Source: Luteimonas terricola
Lineage (GTDB): Bacteria; Pseudomonadota; Gammaproteobacteria; Xanthomonadales; Xanthomonadaceae
Direction: 5' to 3'
Assembly: GCF_004352845.1 (NCBI RefSeq)
Contig: NZ_SJRX01000003.1
Span: forward strand, 1 to 64,000
DNA: 64,000 nucleotides
Shown here: positions 18,929 to 33,749 of the stretch, piece by piece
Layout: every line of letters begins with the position of its first letter
Numbering within the stretch: position 1 is the first letter of the stretch
Notes under the pieces: model-generated
What the model was told of the DNA's origin: nothing
Seen by the model: the letters and a program-made list of their open reading frames with translations, nothing else
Databases searched by the model: none
Made by a program: the position numbers and the translations under genes

Positions 18929-20230
18929 ATGCTCGCCTACTACCTCAAGCTCGCCCTGCGCAGCTTCCGCCGCAACAAGGCACTGACCGCGCTGATGGTG
19001 CTGGCGATCGCGCTGGGCATCGGTGCCTGCATGACCACGCTGACGGTGTTCACGGTGCTCTCCGGCGACCCGATCCCGGAGAAGAGCGACCGCCTGTTCT
19101 ACGTGCAGCTCGACCCCGCGTCGATGCGCGGCTTCATTCCCCGCGAGGAGCCCTCGGCCCAGGTCACCCGCTTCGACGCCGAGACCCTGCTGCGCGAGAA
19201 GAAGGGCCTGCGCCAGGCGATGATGACCGGCGGCGCGGTCTCGATCACGCCGGAGAAGGCCGACCTGCCGCCGTTCTTCGCCCAAGCGCGCTACACCAGC
19301 GCCGACTTCTTCCCGATGTTCGCGGCACCGTTCCTGCACGGCACCGGCTGGACCGCCTCCGACGACACAAGCAGCGCGCGGGTCGCGGTGATCTCGAAGT
19401 CGCTCAACGATCGGGTTTTCGGTGGTGCCAACAGCGTCGGCCAGGCCCTGGTGACCGGCGGCAACGAGTTCCGGGTGGCGGGCGTGCTCGAGGACTGGCG
19501 GCCGACGCCGCGCTTCTACGACATGAACAGCGACCGTTACGGCGAGCTGGAAGAGGTCTTCGTGCCCTTCTCCACCTCGCGCGACCTCGAATTCAGCCGC
19601 AGCGGCAGCATGGACTGCTGGGGCGACTCCGGCGCCGACGAGACCGCGGTCAACGCGCCCTGCGTGTGGATCCAGTACTGGGTGGAACTCGAGGACGCAT
19701 CGCAGGCCGCGGACTACAAGGCCTACCTGGACAATTACTCCGCGCAGCAGAAGGCCGCGGGCCGCTTCGAGCGCGAACCCAACGTCCGCCTGCGCAACGT
19801 CATGGACTGGCTCGACTTCAACCGCGTCGTTCCGCGCGACGTGATGATGCAGCTCTGGCTCGGCCTCGGTTTCCTGCTGGTCTGCCTGCTCAACACCGTC
19901 GGCCTGCTGCTGGCCAAGTTCCTGCGCCGCAGCGGCGAGATCGGCGTGCGCCGCGCCCTGGGCGCCTCGCGCAACGAGATCTTCAAGCAGTGCCTGGTGG
20001 AAGCCGGCGCGGTGGGGCTGGCCGGCGGCATCCTCGGCCTGGGCCTGGCGCTCCTCGGACTCTGGGCGGTGCGGCAACAGCCGTCGAGTTATGCCGAGCT
20101 GGCGCACCTGGACCTGCCGATGCTGCTGGCCACGTTCGTGCTCGCGGTAGTCGCCAGCATCGTCGCCGGCCTCCTTCCCGCGTGGCGCGCCATGGAGGTC
20201 GCGCCCGCCATCCAACTCAAGTCGCAGTGA
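18929..20230 (+). CDS. MacB/FtsX-type ABC permease 1
   Basis: A 433-residue inner-membrane protein with the MacB plan: one N-terminal helix (about 21-43, after YYLKLALRSFRRNKALTAL), a periplasmic domain of ~240 residues, then three helices at about 310-330, 365-390 and 400-423. The FtsX signature is visible as GEIGVRRALGASRNEIFKQ and the C-terminal WRAMEVAPAIQLK. It lacks a fused ATPase, so the separate ATPase just upstream serves it. It starts 10 bp after that gene with GAGGACACGACC before the ATG. It probably dimerises with permease 2. Confidence 0.9.
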   Translation: MLAYYLKLALRSFRRNKALTALMVLAIALGIGACMTTLTVFTVLSGDPIPEKSDRLFYVQLDPASMRGFIPREEPSAQVTRFDAETLLREKKGLRQAMMTGGAVSITPEKADLPPFFAQARYTSADFFPMFAAPFLHGTGWTASDDTSSARVAVISKSLNDRVFGGANSVGQALVTGGNEFRVAGVLEDWRPTPRFYDMNSDRYGELEEVFVPFSTSRDLEFSRSGSMDCWGDSGADETAVNAPCVWIQYWVELEDASQAADYKAYLDNYSAQQKAAGRFEREPNVRLRNVMDWLDFNRVVPRDVMMQLWLGLGFLLVCLLNTVGLLLAKFLRRSGEIGVRRALGASRNEIFKQCLVEAGAVGLAGGILGLGLALLGLWAVRQQPSSYAELAHLDLPMLLATFVLAVVASIVAGLLPAWRAMEVAPAIQLKSQ

Positions 20231-20246
20231 CCGCGAGGACCGACTG

Positions 20247-21479
20247 ATGGACATCCGACCGATTCTTTCCACCCTGCTGCGGCACAAGACCGCAGCGGCG
20301 CTGATCGTCCTCGAGATCGCGCTGACCTGCGCCATCATCTGCAACGCGCTGTTCATGGTCGGCGAGCGCCTGACCCAGATGCGCCAGCCGAGCGGCATCG
20401 CCGTGGACGAACTGGTGCGCATTCAGATCATCCCCATCGGCAACGATGCCGATGCGGCCGCGCAGACGCGGTCCGACCTCCAGATGCTCCGGAGCCTGCC
20501 CGGTGTGACCGGCGCCACCACCACCAACCAGGTGCCGTTCGTGAACTCCTCCTGGAACTCGGGGGTGAACCTCGAGCCCGACCAGCAGCAGTCGACCCTG
20601 GTCGCCACCACCTACATGGGTGACGACCAGTTCCTGGACACATTCGGCGTGGAGCTGGTTGCCGGCCGCTACTTCACGGCCGACGAACTCATCCCGCACG
20701 CAGCGCTCAGCGACCCGGAGCAGGAGGTCAGGGTCCCCGGCGTGGTCGTCACCCGGACGCTGGCAGAACGGCTATTCCCGGGTGAGAACCCGCTGGGCAA
20801 GCCGATCTATGTGTGGGGCGACGAGCCCGTGCGCATCGTCGGCGTCGTTGCGAACCTGATCCGGCCCGGCAACGCGGGCGGTCCCGAGAGCAGCGAGTAC
20901 ACGCTGATCATGCCGGTGCGCGCCAACTACGACCTCGGTGGCCAGTACATCATTCGCACCACGCCGGAGCGACGCCAGGAGATCCTGGCGAGCGCCGGGG
21001 ATGCGCTGCGCGCCAACGGCCCGAAGCGCATCATCCTCGAGGACAACACCAAGACCTTCCGCGAGTTGCGTGACGAGTACTACCAGCAGCAGCGCTCGAT
21101 GGTCTGGCTGCTCGGCATCGTCTGCATCGCGCTGTTGCTGATCACCGCGCTGGGCATCGTCGGCCTGGCCAGCTTCTGGGTGCAGCAGCGCAGCAAGCAG
21201 ATCGGCATCCGCCGCGCGCTGGGCGCCACCCGCGGCCAGATCCTGCGCTATTTCCAGATCGAGAATTTCCTGCTCGCCACCATCGGCATCGTCGTCGGCA
21301 TGGTGCTGGCCTTCGGCATCAACCAGATGCTGATGGGCCGCTACGAGCTGCCGCGGCTGCCGCTGGTCTATCTGCCCATTGGCGCGGTGGCACTGTGGCT
21401 GCTGGGCCAGATCGCAGTGCTGGGACCGGCGCGGCGCGCGGCAGCCGTACCGCCGGCGGTCGCAACGCGGAGCGTATGA
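20247..21479 (+). CDS. MacB/FtsX-type ABC permease 2
   Basis: A 410-residue homologue of permease 1 with the same topology: N-terminal helix at about 17-38, periplasmic domain, and three C-terminal helices (about 285-310, 340-362, 372-392). The conserved coupling segment KQIGIRRALGATRGQILRYF is intact. Two different permeases suggest a heterodimeric exporter. The gap to permease 1 is 16 bp and to the regulator gene 9 bp, so the operon is continuous. No fused ATPase domain. Substrate unknown. Confidence 0.9.
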   Translation: MDIRPILSTLLRHKTAAALIVLEIALTCAIICNALFMVGERLTQMRQPSGIAVDELVRIQIIPIGNDADAAAQTRSDLQMLRSLPGVTGATTTNQVPFVNSSWNSGVNLEPDQQQSTLVATTYMGDDQFLDTFGVELVAGRYFTADELIPHAALSDPEQEVRVPGVVVTRTLAERLFPGENPLGKPIYVWGDEPVRIVGVVANLIRPGNAGGPESSEYTLIMPVRANYDLGGQYIIRTTPERRQEILASAGDALRANGPKRIILEDNTKTFRELRDEYYQQQRSMVWLLGIVCIALLLITALGIVGLASFWVQQRSKQIGIRRALGATRGQILRYFQIENFLLATIGIVVGMVLAFGINQMLMGRYELPRLPLVYLPIGAVALWLLGQIAVLGPARRAAAVPPAVATRSV

Positions 21480-21488
21480 TTCCGACCG

Positions 21489-22828
<1,340 letters not shown>

Positions 22829-22829
<1 letters not shown>

Positions 22830-24139
22830 TGCGGCGTCCGCTGCGGCTGCCGCTGAGCGTGACGTTCACCGCCCTCGCACTGGCCTACATGGCCATTGCG
22901 GCCGGGCTGGCGCTGCTGCTCGAACACTGGCTGCCCTCGCGCTGGCTGGCGCTGCTGCTTGCGGTCACCCTGCCCCTGCCGCTGCTGCTCTATCACGTCC
23001 GGCGCCTGCTCGCGCCCGCGCACTCGCTGTTCCGCGCGCTCGCGGGCAGCGTTGCCAGCTACCGCGACGGCGACTACAGCTTCGGGGTGTCCTGGGAAGG
23101 CGGCGGCGACCTCGGTGGCCTGGTCGCCAGCCACCGCGCGCTGGGCGACACCCTGCGCGACCAGCGCCTGCGCCTGGTGCAGCGCGAACTGCTGCTCGAC
23201 ACCATGGTGCAGAACACCCCGGTGGCGATGCTGCTGGTGGATCCATCGGGTCGCGTCGTGCTCGGCAACCTCGCCGCGCGCAAGCTGATCGGCGACGGCC
23301 GCAAGCTCGAGGGCGTCGCCTTCGACGAGCTGCTGGCGCAGATGCCCGATGCCATGCGCGACGCCTTCGCACGCGGCGGCGACGGCATGTTCACCGTCGG
23401 CAGCGATGACGACGAGGACATCTACCACCTCTCCCGCCGCCTGTTCCGCCTCAACGGCCGCCGCCACGAGCTGCTGCTGCTGCGCCAGCTCACCGCCGAG
23501 CTGCGCAGGCAGGAAGTACAGGTCTGGAAGAAGGTGATCCGGGTGATCAGCCATGAGCTCAACAACTCGCTGGCGCCGATCGCATCGCTTGCGCACTCGG
23601 GCGCCGAGCTGCTGCGCCGCGGCCAGCACGAACGGCTGCCCGCCGCGCTGGCCACGATCGAGGAGCGTGCGCGCCACCTCGAAGGCTTCATCCGCGACTA
23701 CGCGCGCTTCGCCAAGCTGCCGGCGCCGCGTCTGGAAGCGATCGATTGGCGCGTGTTCCTCGAACGCCTGCGCAGCCAGGTCGACTTCGGCATCGAGGGC
23801 CATGTCGAAGGCAACGTGCGCGCCGATGCCGCGCAGCTGGGGCAGGCCATGCTCAACCTGCTCAAGAACGCGCACGAGTCCGGATCCACGCCCGGCGACG
23901 TGCGCCTGGCGCTGCGCCGCCTCCCCGATGCCTGGCGCATCGACGTGCTCGACCGCGGCAGCGGCATGAACGAGCCGGTGCTGGCCAACGCCCTGCTGCC
24001 GTTCTATTCCACCAAGCGCCACGGCACCGGCCTGGGCCTGGCCCTCACGCGCGAGATCGCCGAAGCGCACGGTGGCCGCATCGCGCTGACCAACCGCGAT
24101 GGCGGCGGGCTGTGCGTGAGCCTCGTCCTGCCCGCCTGA
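22829..24139 (+). CDS. Sensor histidine kinase partner of the NtrC-type regulator
   Basis: A 436-residue membrane kinase. Two helices at about 11-28 and 34-54 enclose almost no periplasmic loop, so it probably senses within the membrane or cytoplasm. A PAS-like region (about 125-230; TMVQNTPVAMLLVDPSGRVV) precedes the H box KVIRVISHELNNSLAPI. N box LLKNAHESG, G1 DRGSGM and G2 GTGLGLALTREIAEAHGG complete the ATPase domain. The start ATG overlaps the regulator stop (TGATG). It would phosphorylate the adjacent regulator, perhaps in response to membrane stress or to the exporter's substrate. Last gene of the operon, convergent with glmU. Confidence 0.92.
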
Positions 24140-24178
24140 CATCGCCGGACGCCGCCCGATACCACCGGCTATCAATGC

Positions 24179-24200
24179 AGGAGCAGCTACAGCTGCTCCT
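24179..24200. repeat. REP-like GTAG palindrome between convergent genes
   Basis: AGGAGCAGCT-ac-AGCTGCTCCT is a perfect 10-bp stem. Read on the minus strand it begins at GTAG (GTAGGAGCAGCTGTAGCTG), the tetranucleotide that heads REP/SMAG elements of Xanthomonadaceae. It lies between the kinase and glmU ends and may double as a terminator. One copy only in this window, so the family assignment is tentative. Confidence 0.5.
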
Positions 24201-24213
24201 ACGGAGGCGGCTT

Positions 24214-25602
24214 CTAGCGGGGCTGCTTCTTCGGGCGCTGCCAGCCTTCGATGGTCTGCTGCCGTCCGCGCGCGACCGTGAGCTTGCCCTCCGGCGCATT
24301 GCCGGTGATCACCGAGCCCGCGCCGATGGTGGCGTCGCGGCCGATGGTCACCGGCGCAACCAGCGCCGAGTTGGAGCCGATGAAGGCGCCGTCCTCGATG
24401 GTGGTGGTGGACTTGTTGGCGCCGTCGTAGTTGCAGGTGATGGTGCCGGCACCGATGTTCACCCCGGCGCCGATGTCGGCATCGCCGACGTAGCTGAGGT
24501 GGTTGGCCTTGCTGCCCACGCCCAGCGCCGCGTTCTTGGTCTCGACGAAGTTGCCGATGTGCACGCCATCGGCCAGTACCGTGCCCGGGCGCAGGCGCGC
24601 GAACGGACCGATCTGCACCGCGCCCTCGGTGCGCGCGCCCTCGATGTCGCAGTGCGCGCGCACTTCGGTGCCGGGACCGAGTTCGGTGTCGCGGATGCGG
24701 CAGAAGGGGCCGATGCGCACGCCGTCGCCCAGCACCACGCGGCCTTCGAACACCACGCTGGCATCGATCTCGACGTCGCGACCCACGATGACCTCGCCAC
24801 GGATGTCGACGCGCGCCGGGTCGGCGAAGCGCGCGCCGTCCGCGCACAGCGCGCGCACCAGCCGCAGCTGCATCGCGCGCTCCAGCTGCGCCAGCTGCCA
24901 GGGATCGTTGGCGCCTTCGGTCTCGACCGGATCGTCGACGAAGACCATCTCCGCGGCGCTGTACTCGGCGGCGGCCATCGCGAAGACATCAGTCAGGTAG
25001 TACTCGCCCTGCGCGTTGTCGCTGGACAGGCGCTGCAGCCAGTTCTTGAGCGCCGTTGATTCCGCAGCCAGCACGCCGGTGTTGACGATGTCGATGCGGC
25101 GCTGCTCGGCGTCGGCGTCCTTCTCCTCGACGATGGCGCCGACATTGCCTTCCGAGTCGCGCACGATGCGGCCATAGCCGCGCGGGTCTTCGAGTTCGGC
25201 CACCAGCACCGAAAGCCGGCTGTCCACGGCCAGCAGCCGGCGCAGGGTGGCGGCGGTGATCAGCGGCACGTCGCCGTAGAGCACCAGTACCTGGGCGCCA
25301 TCGGGCACGCCGGGCATGGCCTCGCGCACGGCGTGGCCGGTGCCGAGCTGCTCGGCCTGTTCGACCCAGCGCAGGTCGGAGCGGTGGCTGTAGGCGGCGC
25401 GCACCTGGTCGCCGCCATGTCCGTGCACCACGTGGATGGCGGCCGGAGAAAGCGCGCGGGCGGCGGCCATGACGTGCGAGAGCATCGGTCGACCGGCGAT
25501 CTTCTGCAGCACCTTGGGCAGGGCCGACTTCATGCGCTTGCCCTCGCCGGCGGCGAGGATCACGACGTGGAGTTCGTTCGCGGTGCGGTCTTGTGCGGGC
25601 AT
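24214..25602 (-). CDS. glmU: Bifunctional UDP-GlcNAc pyrophosphorylase / GlcN-1-P acetyltransferase
   Basis: It acetylates glucosamine-1-phosphate and then joins it to UTP to give UDP-GlcNAc, the precursor of peptidoglycan and lipid A. The protein has 462 residues. The N-terminal uridyltransferase domain has [18 protein letters not shown] and VLYGDVPLI; the C-terminal left-handed beta helix shows hexapeptide repeats from about residue 255, [20 protein letters not shown] (his-containing acetyltransferase site), [13 protein letters not shown] and a basic tail ending KKQPR. The start at 25602 gives a ~10-residue extension before the usual beginning. It is transcribed away from gtrA, with a 91-bp shared upstream region. 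Confidence 0.97.
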   Translation of the reverse strand: MPAQDRTANELHVVILAAGEGKRMKSALPKVLQKIAGRPMLSHVMAAARALSPAAIHVVHGHGGDQVRAAYSHRSDLRWVEQAEQLGTGHAVREAMPGVPDGAQVLVLYGDVPLITAATLRRLLAVDSRLSVLVAELEDPRGYGRIVRDSEGNVGAIVEEKDADAEQRRIDIVNTGVLAAESTALKNWLQRLSSDNAQGEYYLTDVFAMAAAEYSAAEMVFVDDPVETEGANDPWQLAQLERAMQLRLVRALCADGARFADPARVDIRGEVIVGRDVEIDASVVFEGRVVLGDGVRIGPFCRIRDTELGPGTEVRAHCDIEGARTEGAVQIGPFARLRPGTVLADGVHIGNFVETKNAALGVGSKANHLSYVGDADIGAGVNIGAGTITCNYDGANKSTTTIEDGAFIGSNSALVAPVTIGRDATIGAGSVITGNAPEGKLTVARGRQQTIEGWQRPKKQPR

Positions 25603-25693
25603 GGCGCGTCCTGGCCTGAGGTTCCGGCGGCCATTCTAAGGGGCATGCTGATAGCATGCGCGCGATGTCGCCGGCAGCCGCGGAACCCACCTC

Positions 25694-26077
25694 ATGAACA
25701 TGAAGCGCCAGGGCCCGCGCTACCTGGTCATCGGCGGCATCCAGTGGCTGCTGGACTGGGGCGTCATGGTGCTGCTCAGCCACGCCGGGCTGCGCATCGG
25801 CGTGGCCAATATCACGGGGCGGATCACCGGTGCGCTGATCGGGTTCTGGCTCAACGGCAAGATCACCTTCACCGGCGACGAACACGTCATCGGGCGCCGG
25901 CAGCTGCTGCGCTTTGTCGCCATGTGGCTGGTGATGACCCTGCTGAGCACCGTGGCGATCGAAGCGATCGACGACGTGCTCGGACGCAAGTGGGCGTGGC
26001 TGGCCAAGCCGCTCGTGGAAGCGTTCCTGGGCGTGCTCGGCTTCATCGGCTCGCGGCACTGGGTGTACAGGCGGTGA
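25694..26077 (+). CDS. GtrA-family membrane protein
   Basis: A 127-residue protein with four predicted transmembrane helices and the GtrA features: YLVIGGIQWLLDWGVMVLL at the start, GFWLNGKITFTG (the conserved N-K-x-T-F motif) and the C-terminal GFIGSRHWVYRR. GtrA proteins are thought to help flip polyprenyl-linked sugars across the inner membrane for surface-glycan modification. No glycosyltransferase partner lies alongside, so its pathway cannot be read from context. An inverted repeat GCATGC-tgata-GCATGC lies 35-51 bp before the start codon, between this gene and glmU. Confidence 0.88.
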   Translation: MNMKRQGPRYLVIGGIQWLLDWGVMVLLSHAGLRIGVANITGRITGALIGFWLNGKITFTGDEHVIGRRQLLRFVAMWLVMTLLSTVAIEAIDDVLGRKWAWLAKPLVEAFLGVLGFIGSRHWVYRR

Positions 26078-26160
26078 TCGTCGGTGCCGGCGAACCGGCC
26101 AGCCACTGGATCTCGCCTTCGAGGGCGATCACGCTTGCAAGGCGCTGAGGCGGAATGCGA

Positions 26161-26182
26161 AACCCCGGCCGGGGCCGGGGTT
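26161..26182 (-). terminator. Terminator-like hairpin after atpC
   Basis: AACCCCGGCC-gg-GGCCGGGGTT, an almost closed palindrome of 22 bp, lies about 70 bp beyond the last atp gene. The tiny formal loop would open to about six bases. There is no clear T-run. It probably closes the atp transcript and the convergent gtrA transcript. Confidence 0.55.
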
Positions 26183-26252
26183 GGTCTGGTGGCGGGACAC
26201 TCCCGCGGGGCTTCCCCCATCTGCCCTTCGGGCTTCGGGGCGCTGCCGGGAC

Positions 26253-26675
26253 TTAGTGCTTGAGGTTCTTGCGGAGGCGCTCGAGCGCCTGCAGCTGCGC
26301 CGCGACTTCGGCCATCTTCTGCTGCGCTTCGGCGATGTCCATCGCCTCGCCGCGGCCGGCGAGCACGCGCTCGGCCTCTTCCTTGGCCTTGCGCACCGCG
26401 GCCTCGTCGATCTCGTCGGCACGGATCGCGGTGTCGGCCAGGATCGTCACCACCTGCGGCTGCACCTCGAGGATGCCGCCGCTGATGGCGAAGTCCAGCT
26501 TCTCGCCGTTGGCCTGGGTGACCACGACCTTGCCGGGCTTGAGCCGGGTGATCAGCGGTGCGTGGCGCGGCGCGATGCCGAGTTCGCCGACTTCACCGGT
26601 GACGACCACCATGGTGGCCTCGCCGCGGAAGATCTCGGCCTCGGCGCTGACGATGTCGCAACGGATGGTGGTCAT
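26253..26675 (-). CDS. atpC: F1Fo ATP synthase epsilon subunit
   Basis: This 140-residue subunit of the central stalk couples rotation to catalysis and inhibits hydrolysis. The beta-sandwich domain is recognisable from [35 protein letters not shown] and [18 protein letters not shown]; the C-terminal two-helix region (from about residue 88) is present. It is the last gene of atpIBEFHAGDC and follows atpD by 15 bp, the normal order. Confidence 0.96.
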   Translation of the reverse strand: MTTIRCDIVSAEAEIFRGEATMVVVTGEVGELGIAPRHAPLITRLKPGKVVVTQANGEKLDFAISGGILEVQPQVVTILADTAIRADEIDEAAVRKAKEEAERVLAGRGEAMDIAEAQQKMAEVAAQLQALERLRKNLKH

Positions 26676-26690
26676 GATTGCCTACCTGCC

Positions 26691-28127
<1,437 letters not shown>

Positions 28128-28203
28128 TTATCTGATTGCGGGAGCGGCCATGGCCGCGACTCGTCGGGACCGGGCACTGCGCCCCTCCCACATGCTGTTT
28201 GGA

Positions 28204-29067
28204 TCAGACCGCGGCCGCGCCGCCCACGATCTCGGAAATTTCCTGCGTGATCGCCGCCTGCCGGGCCTTGTTGTAGACCAGGTTGAGCGTGTCGATCAGC
28301 TTGTTCGCGTTGTCGCTCGCGGCCTTCATCGCGACCATGCGCGCGGCGTGCTCGGAGGCGATGTTCTCCATCACCGCCTGGTACACCAGCGATTCGATGT
28401 AGCGGGTCAGCACGTGCTCGAGCACGGTCTGCGCATCGGGCTCGTAGAGGTAGTCCCAGTCGTGGGTCACCAGTTGCTCGTCCGACGGCGGCAGCGGCAG
28501 CAGCTGGTCGAACGCGGCGCGCTGGGTCATCGTGTTGACGAAGTCGTTGTAGACCACGAACACGCGGTCCTGGCGGCCTTCGATATAGCCGTCGATCATC
28601 ACCTTGACGATGCCGATCAGCTGCTCGACCTCCGGGTTGTCGCCCAGGTGGGTGACGCTGGCCAGCATGTCCACCTTCAGGCGGCGGAAGAACACCGTCG
28701 CCTTCTGGCCGATGGTGACCACGTCGACCTCGACGCCCTTCTCGTGCCACTGGCGGATCTCGCCCAGCAGCTTGCGGAACAGGTTGTTGTTCAGCCCGCC
28801 GGCGAGGCCGCGGTCGGACGAGACGATGATGTAACCGACGCGCTTGACCTCGGGCCGCTCCACCAGGAACGGGTGCCGGAAGTCGGTGTTCGCCTGCGCC
28901 AGGTGGCCGATCATCTGCTTCATCGCACGCGCGTACGGGCGCGAGGCCTTCATCCGCTCCTGCGCCTTGCGGATCTTCGAGGCCGAGACCATTTCGAGCG
29001 CGCGCGTCACCTTGCGGGTGTTCTGCACGCTCTTGATCTTGGTTTTGATTTCTCTGCCGCCGGCCAT
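28204..29067 (-). CDS. atpG: F1Fo ATP synthase gamma subunit
   Basis: The 287-residue rotor shaft inside the alpha3beta3 ring. The N-terminal helix ([20 protein letters not shown]), the central [16 protein letters not shown] and the C-terminal helix ending [19 protein letters not shown] are conserved. The start is set by this family N-terminus, 68 bp downstream of atpA. Longer overlapping frames on both strands are shadows. Confidence 0.97.
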   Translation of the reverse strand: MAGGREIKTKIKSVQNTRKVTRALEMVSASKIRKAQERMKASRPYARAMKQMIGHLAQANTDFRHPFLVERPEVKRVGYIIVSSDRGLAGGLNNNLFRKLLGEIRQWHEKGVEVDVVTIGQKATVFFRRLKVDMLASVTHLGDNPEVEQLIGIVKVMIDGYIEGRQDRVFVVYNDFVNTMTQRAAFDQLLPLPPSDEQLVTHDWDYLYEPDAQTVLEHVLTRYIESLVYQAVMENIASEHAARMVAMKAASDNANKLIDTLNLVYNKARQAAITQEISEIVGGAAAV

Positions 29068-29135
29068 GTCTTCGCTCGCTCTGCTCGCTATGGGGTTCTG
29101 GGATCCTGGAACCGGGGCCTTCGCCCCGGATCAGC

Positions 29136-30686
<1,551 letters not shown>

Positions 30687-30781
30687 TTCCGGTTCCTCGG
30701 TGCGCGCCAGCGGCTGGTGCGCGGTAAGTGGATCTTGTGGTGGCGTCGCCGCCGGCGGGTGCCGGGCCGCGACGTCCTTGC

Positions 30782-31309
30782 TTACTGGCTCAGTGCCGAC
30801 TGCAGGCGCGCGAGCTTGCCGCGCAGCGAGCCGTCGATGACGACGTCGCCGGCGCTGATCACCGCGCCGCCGATGAGTGCGGCGTCGACCGCGGTTTCGA
30901 CCTCGACCCTGCTGCCGAAGCGACGCTCGAGCGCCGCGCGGATGCCGGCCATCTCGGACTCCGACAGCTCGGCCGCCGAAGTCACCGTGGCGCGCACGAT
31001 GTTCTCGGCGTCCGCACGCAGGTCCTCGTACAGGCCGGCGATCTCGGGCAGCTGGGCCAGGCGCCCGTTGGTGGCGAGCAGCGCAAGGAAATCACGCTGC
31101 TCGACCGCCGCGGACTCCGGCGCCAGCAATTCGACGGCGTCGGCGTCGGTGAGCGACGGATGGCCCAGCAGCGGCGCGACCCGCGGGTCGGCCGCGACGC
31201 GGGCGGAGAACGCCAGCGCCTGCGACCAGCCCGCGAAATCGCCGCGGTCGCGCGCGATGCCGAAGGCGGCGCGGGCGTAGGGACGGGCGAGGGTGATCTC
31301 CTGGCTCAT
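30782..31309 (-). CDS. atpH: F1Fo ATP synthase delta subunit
   Basis: A 175-residue peripheral-stalk subunit that ties the b dimer to the top of F1. The N-terminal helical domain begins [20 protein letters not shown]; the C-terminal signature [23 protein letters not shown] is intact. Only 5 bp separate it from atpF, indicating tight coupling. The sequence is moderately divergent, as is normal for this subunit. Confidence 0.95.
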   Translation of the reverse strand: MSQEITLARPYARAAFGIARDRGDFAGWSQALAFSARVAADPRVAPLLGHPSLTDADAVELLAPESAAVEQRDFLALLATNGRLAQLPEIAGLYEDLRADAENIVRATVTSAAELSESEMAGIRAALERRFGSRVEVETAVDAALIGGAVISAGDVVIDGSLRGKLARLQSALSQ

Positions 31310-31314
31310 CGGGC

Positions 31315-31785
31315 TCAGATCTCCGCGGCGAGTTCGTCGAGCAGCGCCTTGTGGGCGCTGGCGTCGATCTCACGCTTCAACAGCTTCTCCGCGCCGGTGA
31401 CGGCAAGCGCGGACACCTGGCGACGCAGGTCCTCGCGGGCACGGTTGGCCGACGCCTCGATCTCGGCGTCGAACATGGCCTTCTGCCGGATGGCCTCGGT
31501 CTGCGCTTCCACGCGCGCGGCGTCGACGATCTGGTTGGCGCGCTGGTGCGCCTGGTCGATGATCTCGTTGGCCTTGGTGCGCGCAGCCTTGAGCTCCTCG
31601 TTCGCCGTGTCCTGGGCCTGCGCAAGCGCGCGCTGGCTGTTGTCGGCGGCGGCGAGGCCCTCGGCGATCTTCTGCTGGCGCTCTTCGATGGCCTTGAGCA
31701 GCGGCGGCCAGACGAAGGTGGCGATCAGCCAGATCAGCGCGGCAAACGAGAGTGCCTGGGCGATCAGGGTGAGATTGATGTTCAT
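31315..31785 (-). CDS. atpF: F1Fo ATP synthase b subunit
   Basis: The 156-residue stator stalk. One N-terminal membrane helix ([20 protein letters not shown] and following residues, to about 27) is followed by a long charged helix (about 30-150) for dimerisation. Length equals the E. coli b subunit. A single b-type gene is present, with no b' paralogue. 101 bp lie between it and atpE on its 5' side. Confidence 0.96.
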   Translation of the reverse strand: MNINLTLIAQALSFAALIWLIATFVWPPLLKAIEERQQKIAEGLAAADNSQRALAQAQDTANEELKAARTKANEIIDQAHQRANQIVDAARVEAQTEAIRQKAMFDAEIEASANRAREDLRRQVSALAVTGAEKLLKREIDASAHKALLDELAAEI

Positions 31786-31886
31786 GGCAGTGCCTGTCGT
31801 GGTGGTCGGGGCATGCGGGGGCGCATGCCGGCCTTACTGCGTGGCGCGGGCGGCCGGGGCCGCCCACGCCGTGCGCGGCGAGGCGA

Positions 31887-33047
<1,161 letters not shown>

Positions 33048-33431
33048 TCAAGGATTCCCGTTTCGATGTCCGCCGGCCATGGCCAGCACCTGTGCCACCA
33101 AGGCGGCCACCACGCCCCCGATTACCGCCAGGGCCGGCAGCCGCACCACGGCGATCGCGACGAACAGCACTGCGATCACCACGAACCACTTCGCCAGCAG
33201 CCCCAGCACCAGACGCGAAAGCGCGCCGGCCGCCGGTGCGATGCCCCCACCCAGCGCAAGCACGCCGTACAGCGCGCCGCCCGCGGTGATGGCCGCGCCC
33301 CCCGCCACTGCCGCCACGGCCCACGCGGAACCCTTCGCAAATAGCGCAAGCGCCAGCGCAGCGACCGCGATCACCTGCCAGGCGATCGTGCGCCGCACCA
33401 GCCGCGAACCTGCGGCAAGGGGATTCAACAC
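33048..33431 (-). CDS. atpI: ATP synthase protein I
   Basis: A 127-residue protein with four predicted helices, first gene of the atp operon. AtpI proteins act as assembly aids for the c-ring and may conduct magnesium; they are poorly conserved, and this assignment rests on topology, the basic N-terminus (RLVRRTIAWQVIAVAALALA) and position before atpB. One base separates it from atpB. The promoter candidate lies ~60 bp upstream. Confidence 0.85.
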   Translation of the reverse strand: MLNPLAAGSRLVRRTIAWQVIAVAALALALFAKGSAWAVAAVAGGAAITAGGALYGVLALGGGIAPAAGALSRLVLGLLAKWFVVIAVLFVAIAVVRLPALAVIGGVVAALVAQVLAMAGGHRNGNP

Positions 33432-33490
33432 ATGCTGTCCTGTGGCTGTGGTGCGGGAGCCGCTGCAAACTGGCCCTGTCTAGCCCCGGA

Positions 33491-33520
33491 ATTATAGCAG
33501 TCATATTCACCTGGGGCCAA
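33491..33520 (-). promoter_or_regulatory. Sigma-70-type promoter of the atp operon
   Basis: On the minus strand, TTGGCC (33515-33520), 18 bp, then a perfect TATAAT (33491-33496). Transcription would start near 33484, about 50 bp before atpI. The AT-rich hexamer stands out in this GC-rich region. The 318-bp interval 33432-33749 holds this promoter and the BCCT terminator; nothing else was recognised. Confidence 0.65.
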
Positions 33521-33717
33521 TGCCGGAAGGAGATGCTCCCCCGGCACCGGATGCTGGCCCGAACCCGCTCCGCGGACAGGAGCGGGCTGCCCCCACGGAC
33601 GGCCCGACCCATTCAGAAAATCGCAGTGGTTCGGGGGGAACCCTTTCGAGGCCGGGCTGTCCCACCTTGTGCCTGGCCTGCCCGTTCTCCCCTCGTCGAT
33701 CCGTGCAGGTCCTGCAT

Positions 33718-33744
33718 GAAGCCCCGGCATTGCGCCGGGGCTTC
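33718..33744 (-). terminator. Terminator hairpin after the BCCT transporter gene
   Basis: GAAGCCCCGGC-attgc-GCCGGGGCTTC (as read on the plus strand), a perfect 11-bp stem with a five-base loop, starts 6 bp beyond the BCCT stop. The minus-strand continuation is CATGCAGG, without a T-run. The symmetry makes a strong rho-independent-like stop for that transcript. Confidence 0.75.
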
Positions 33745-33749
33745 GACTT

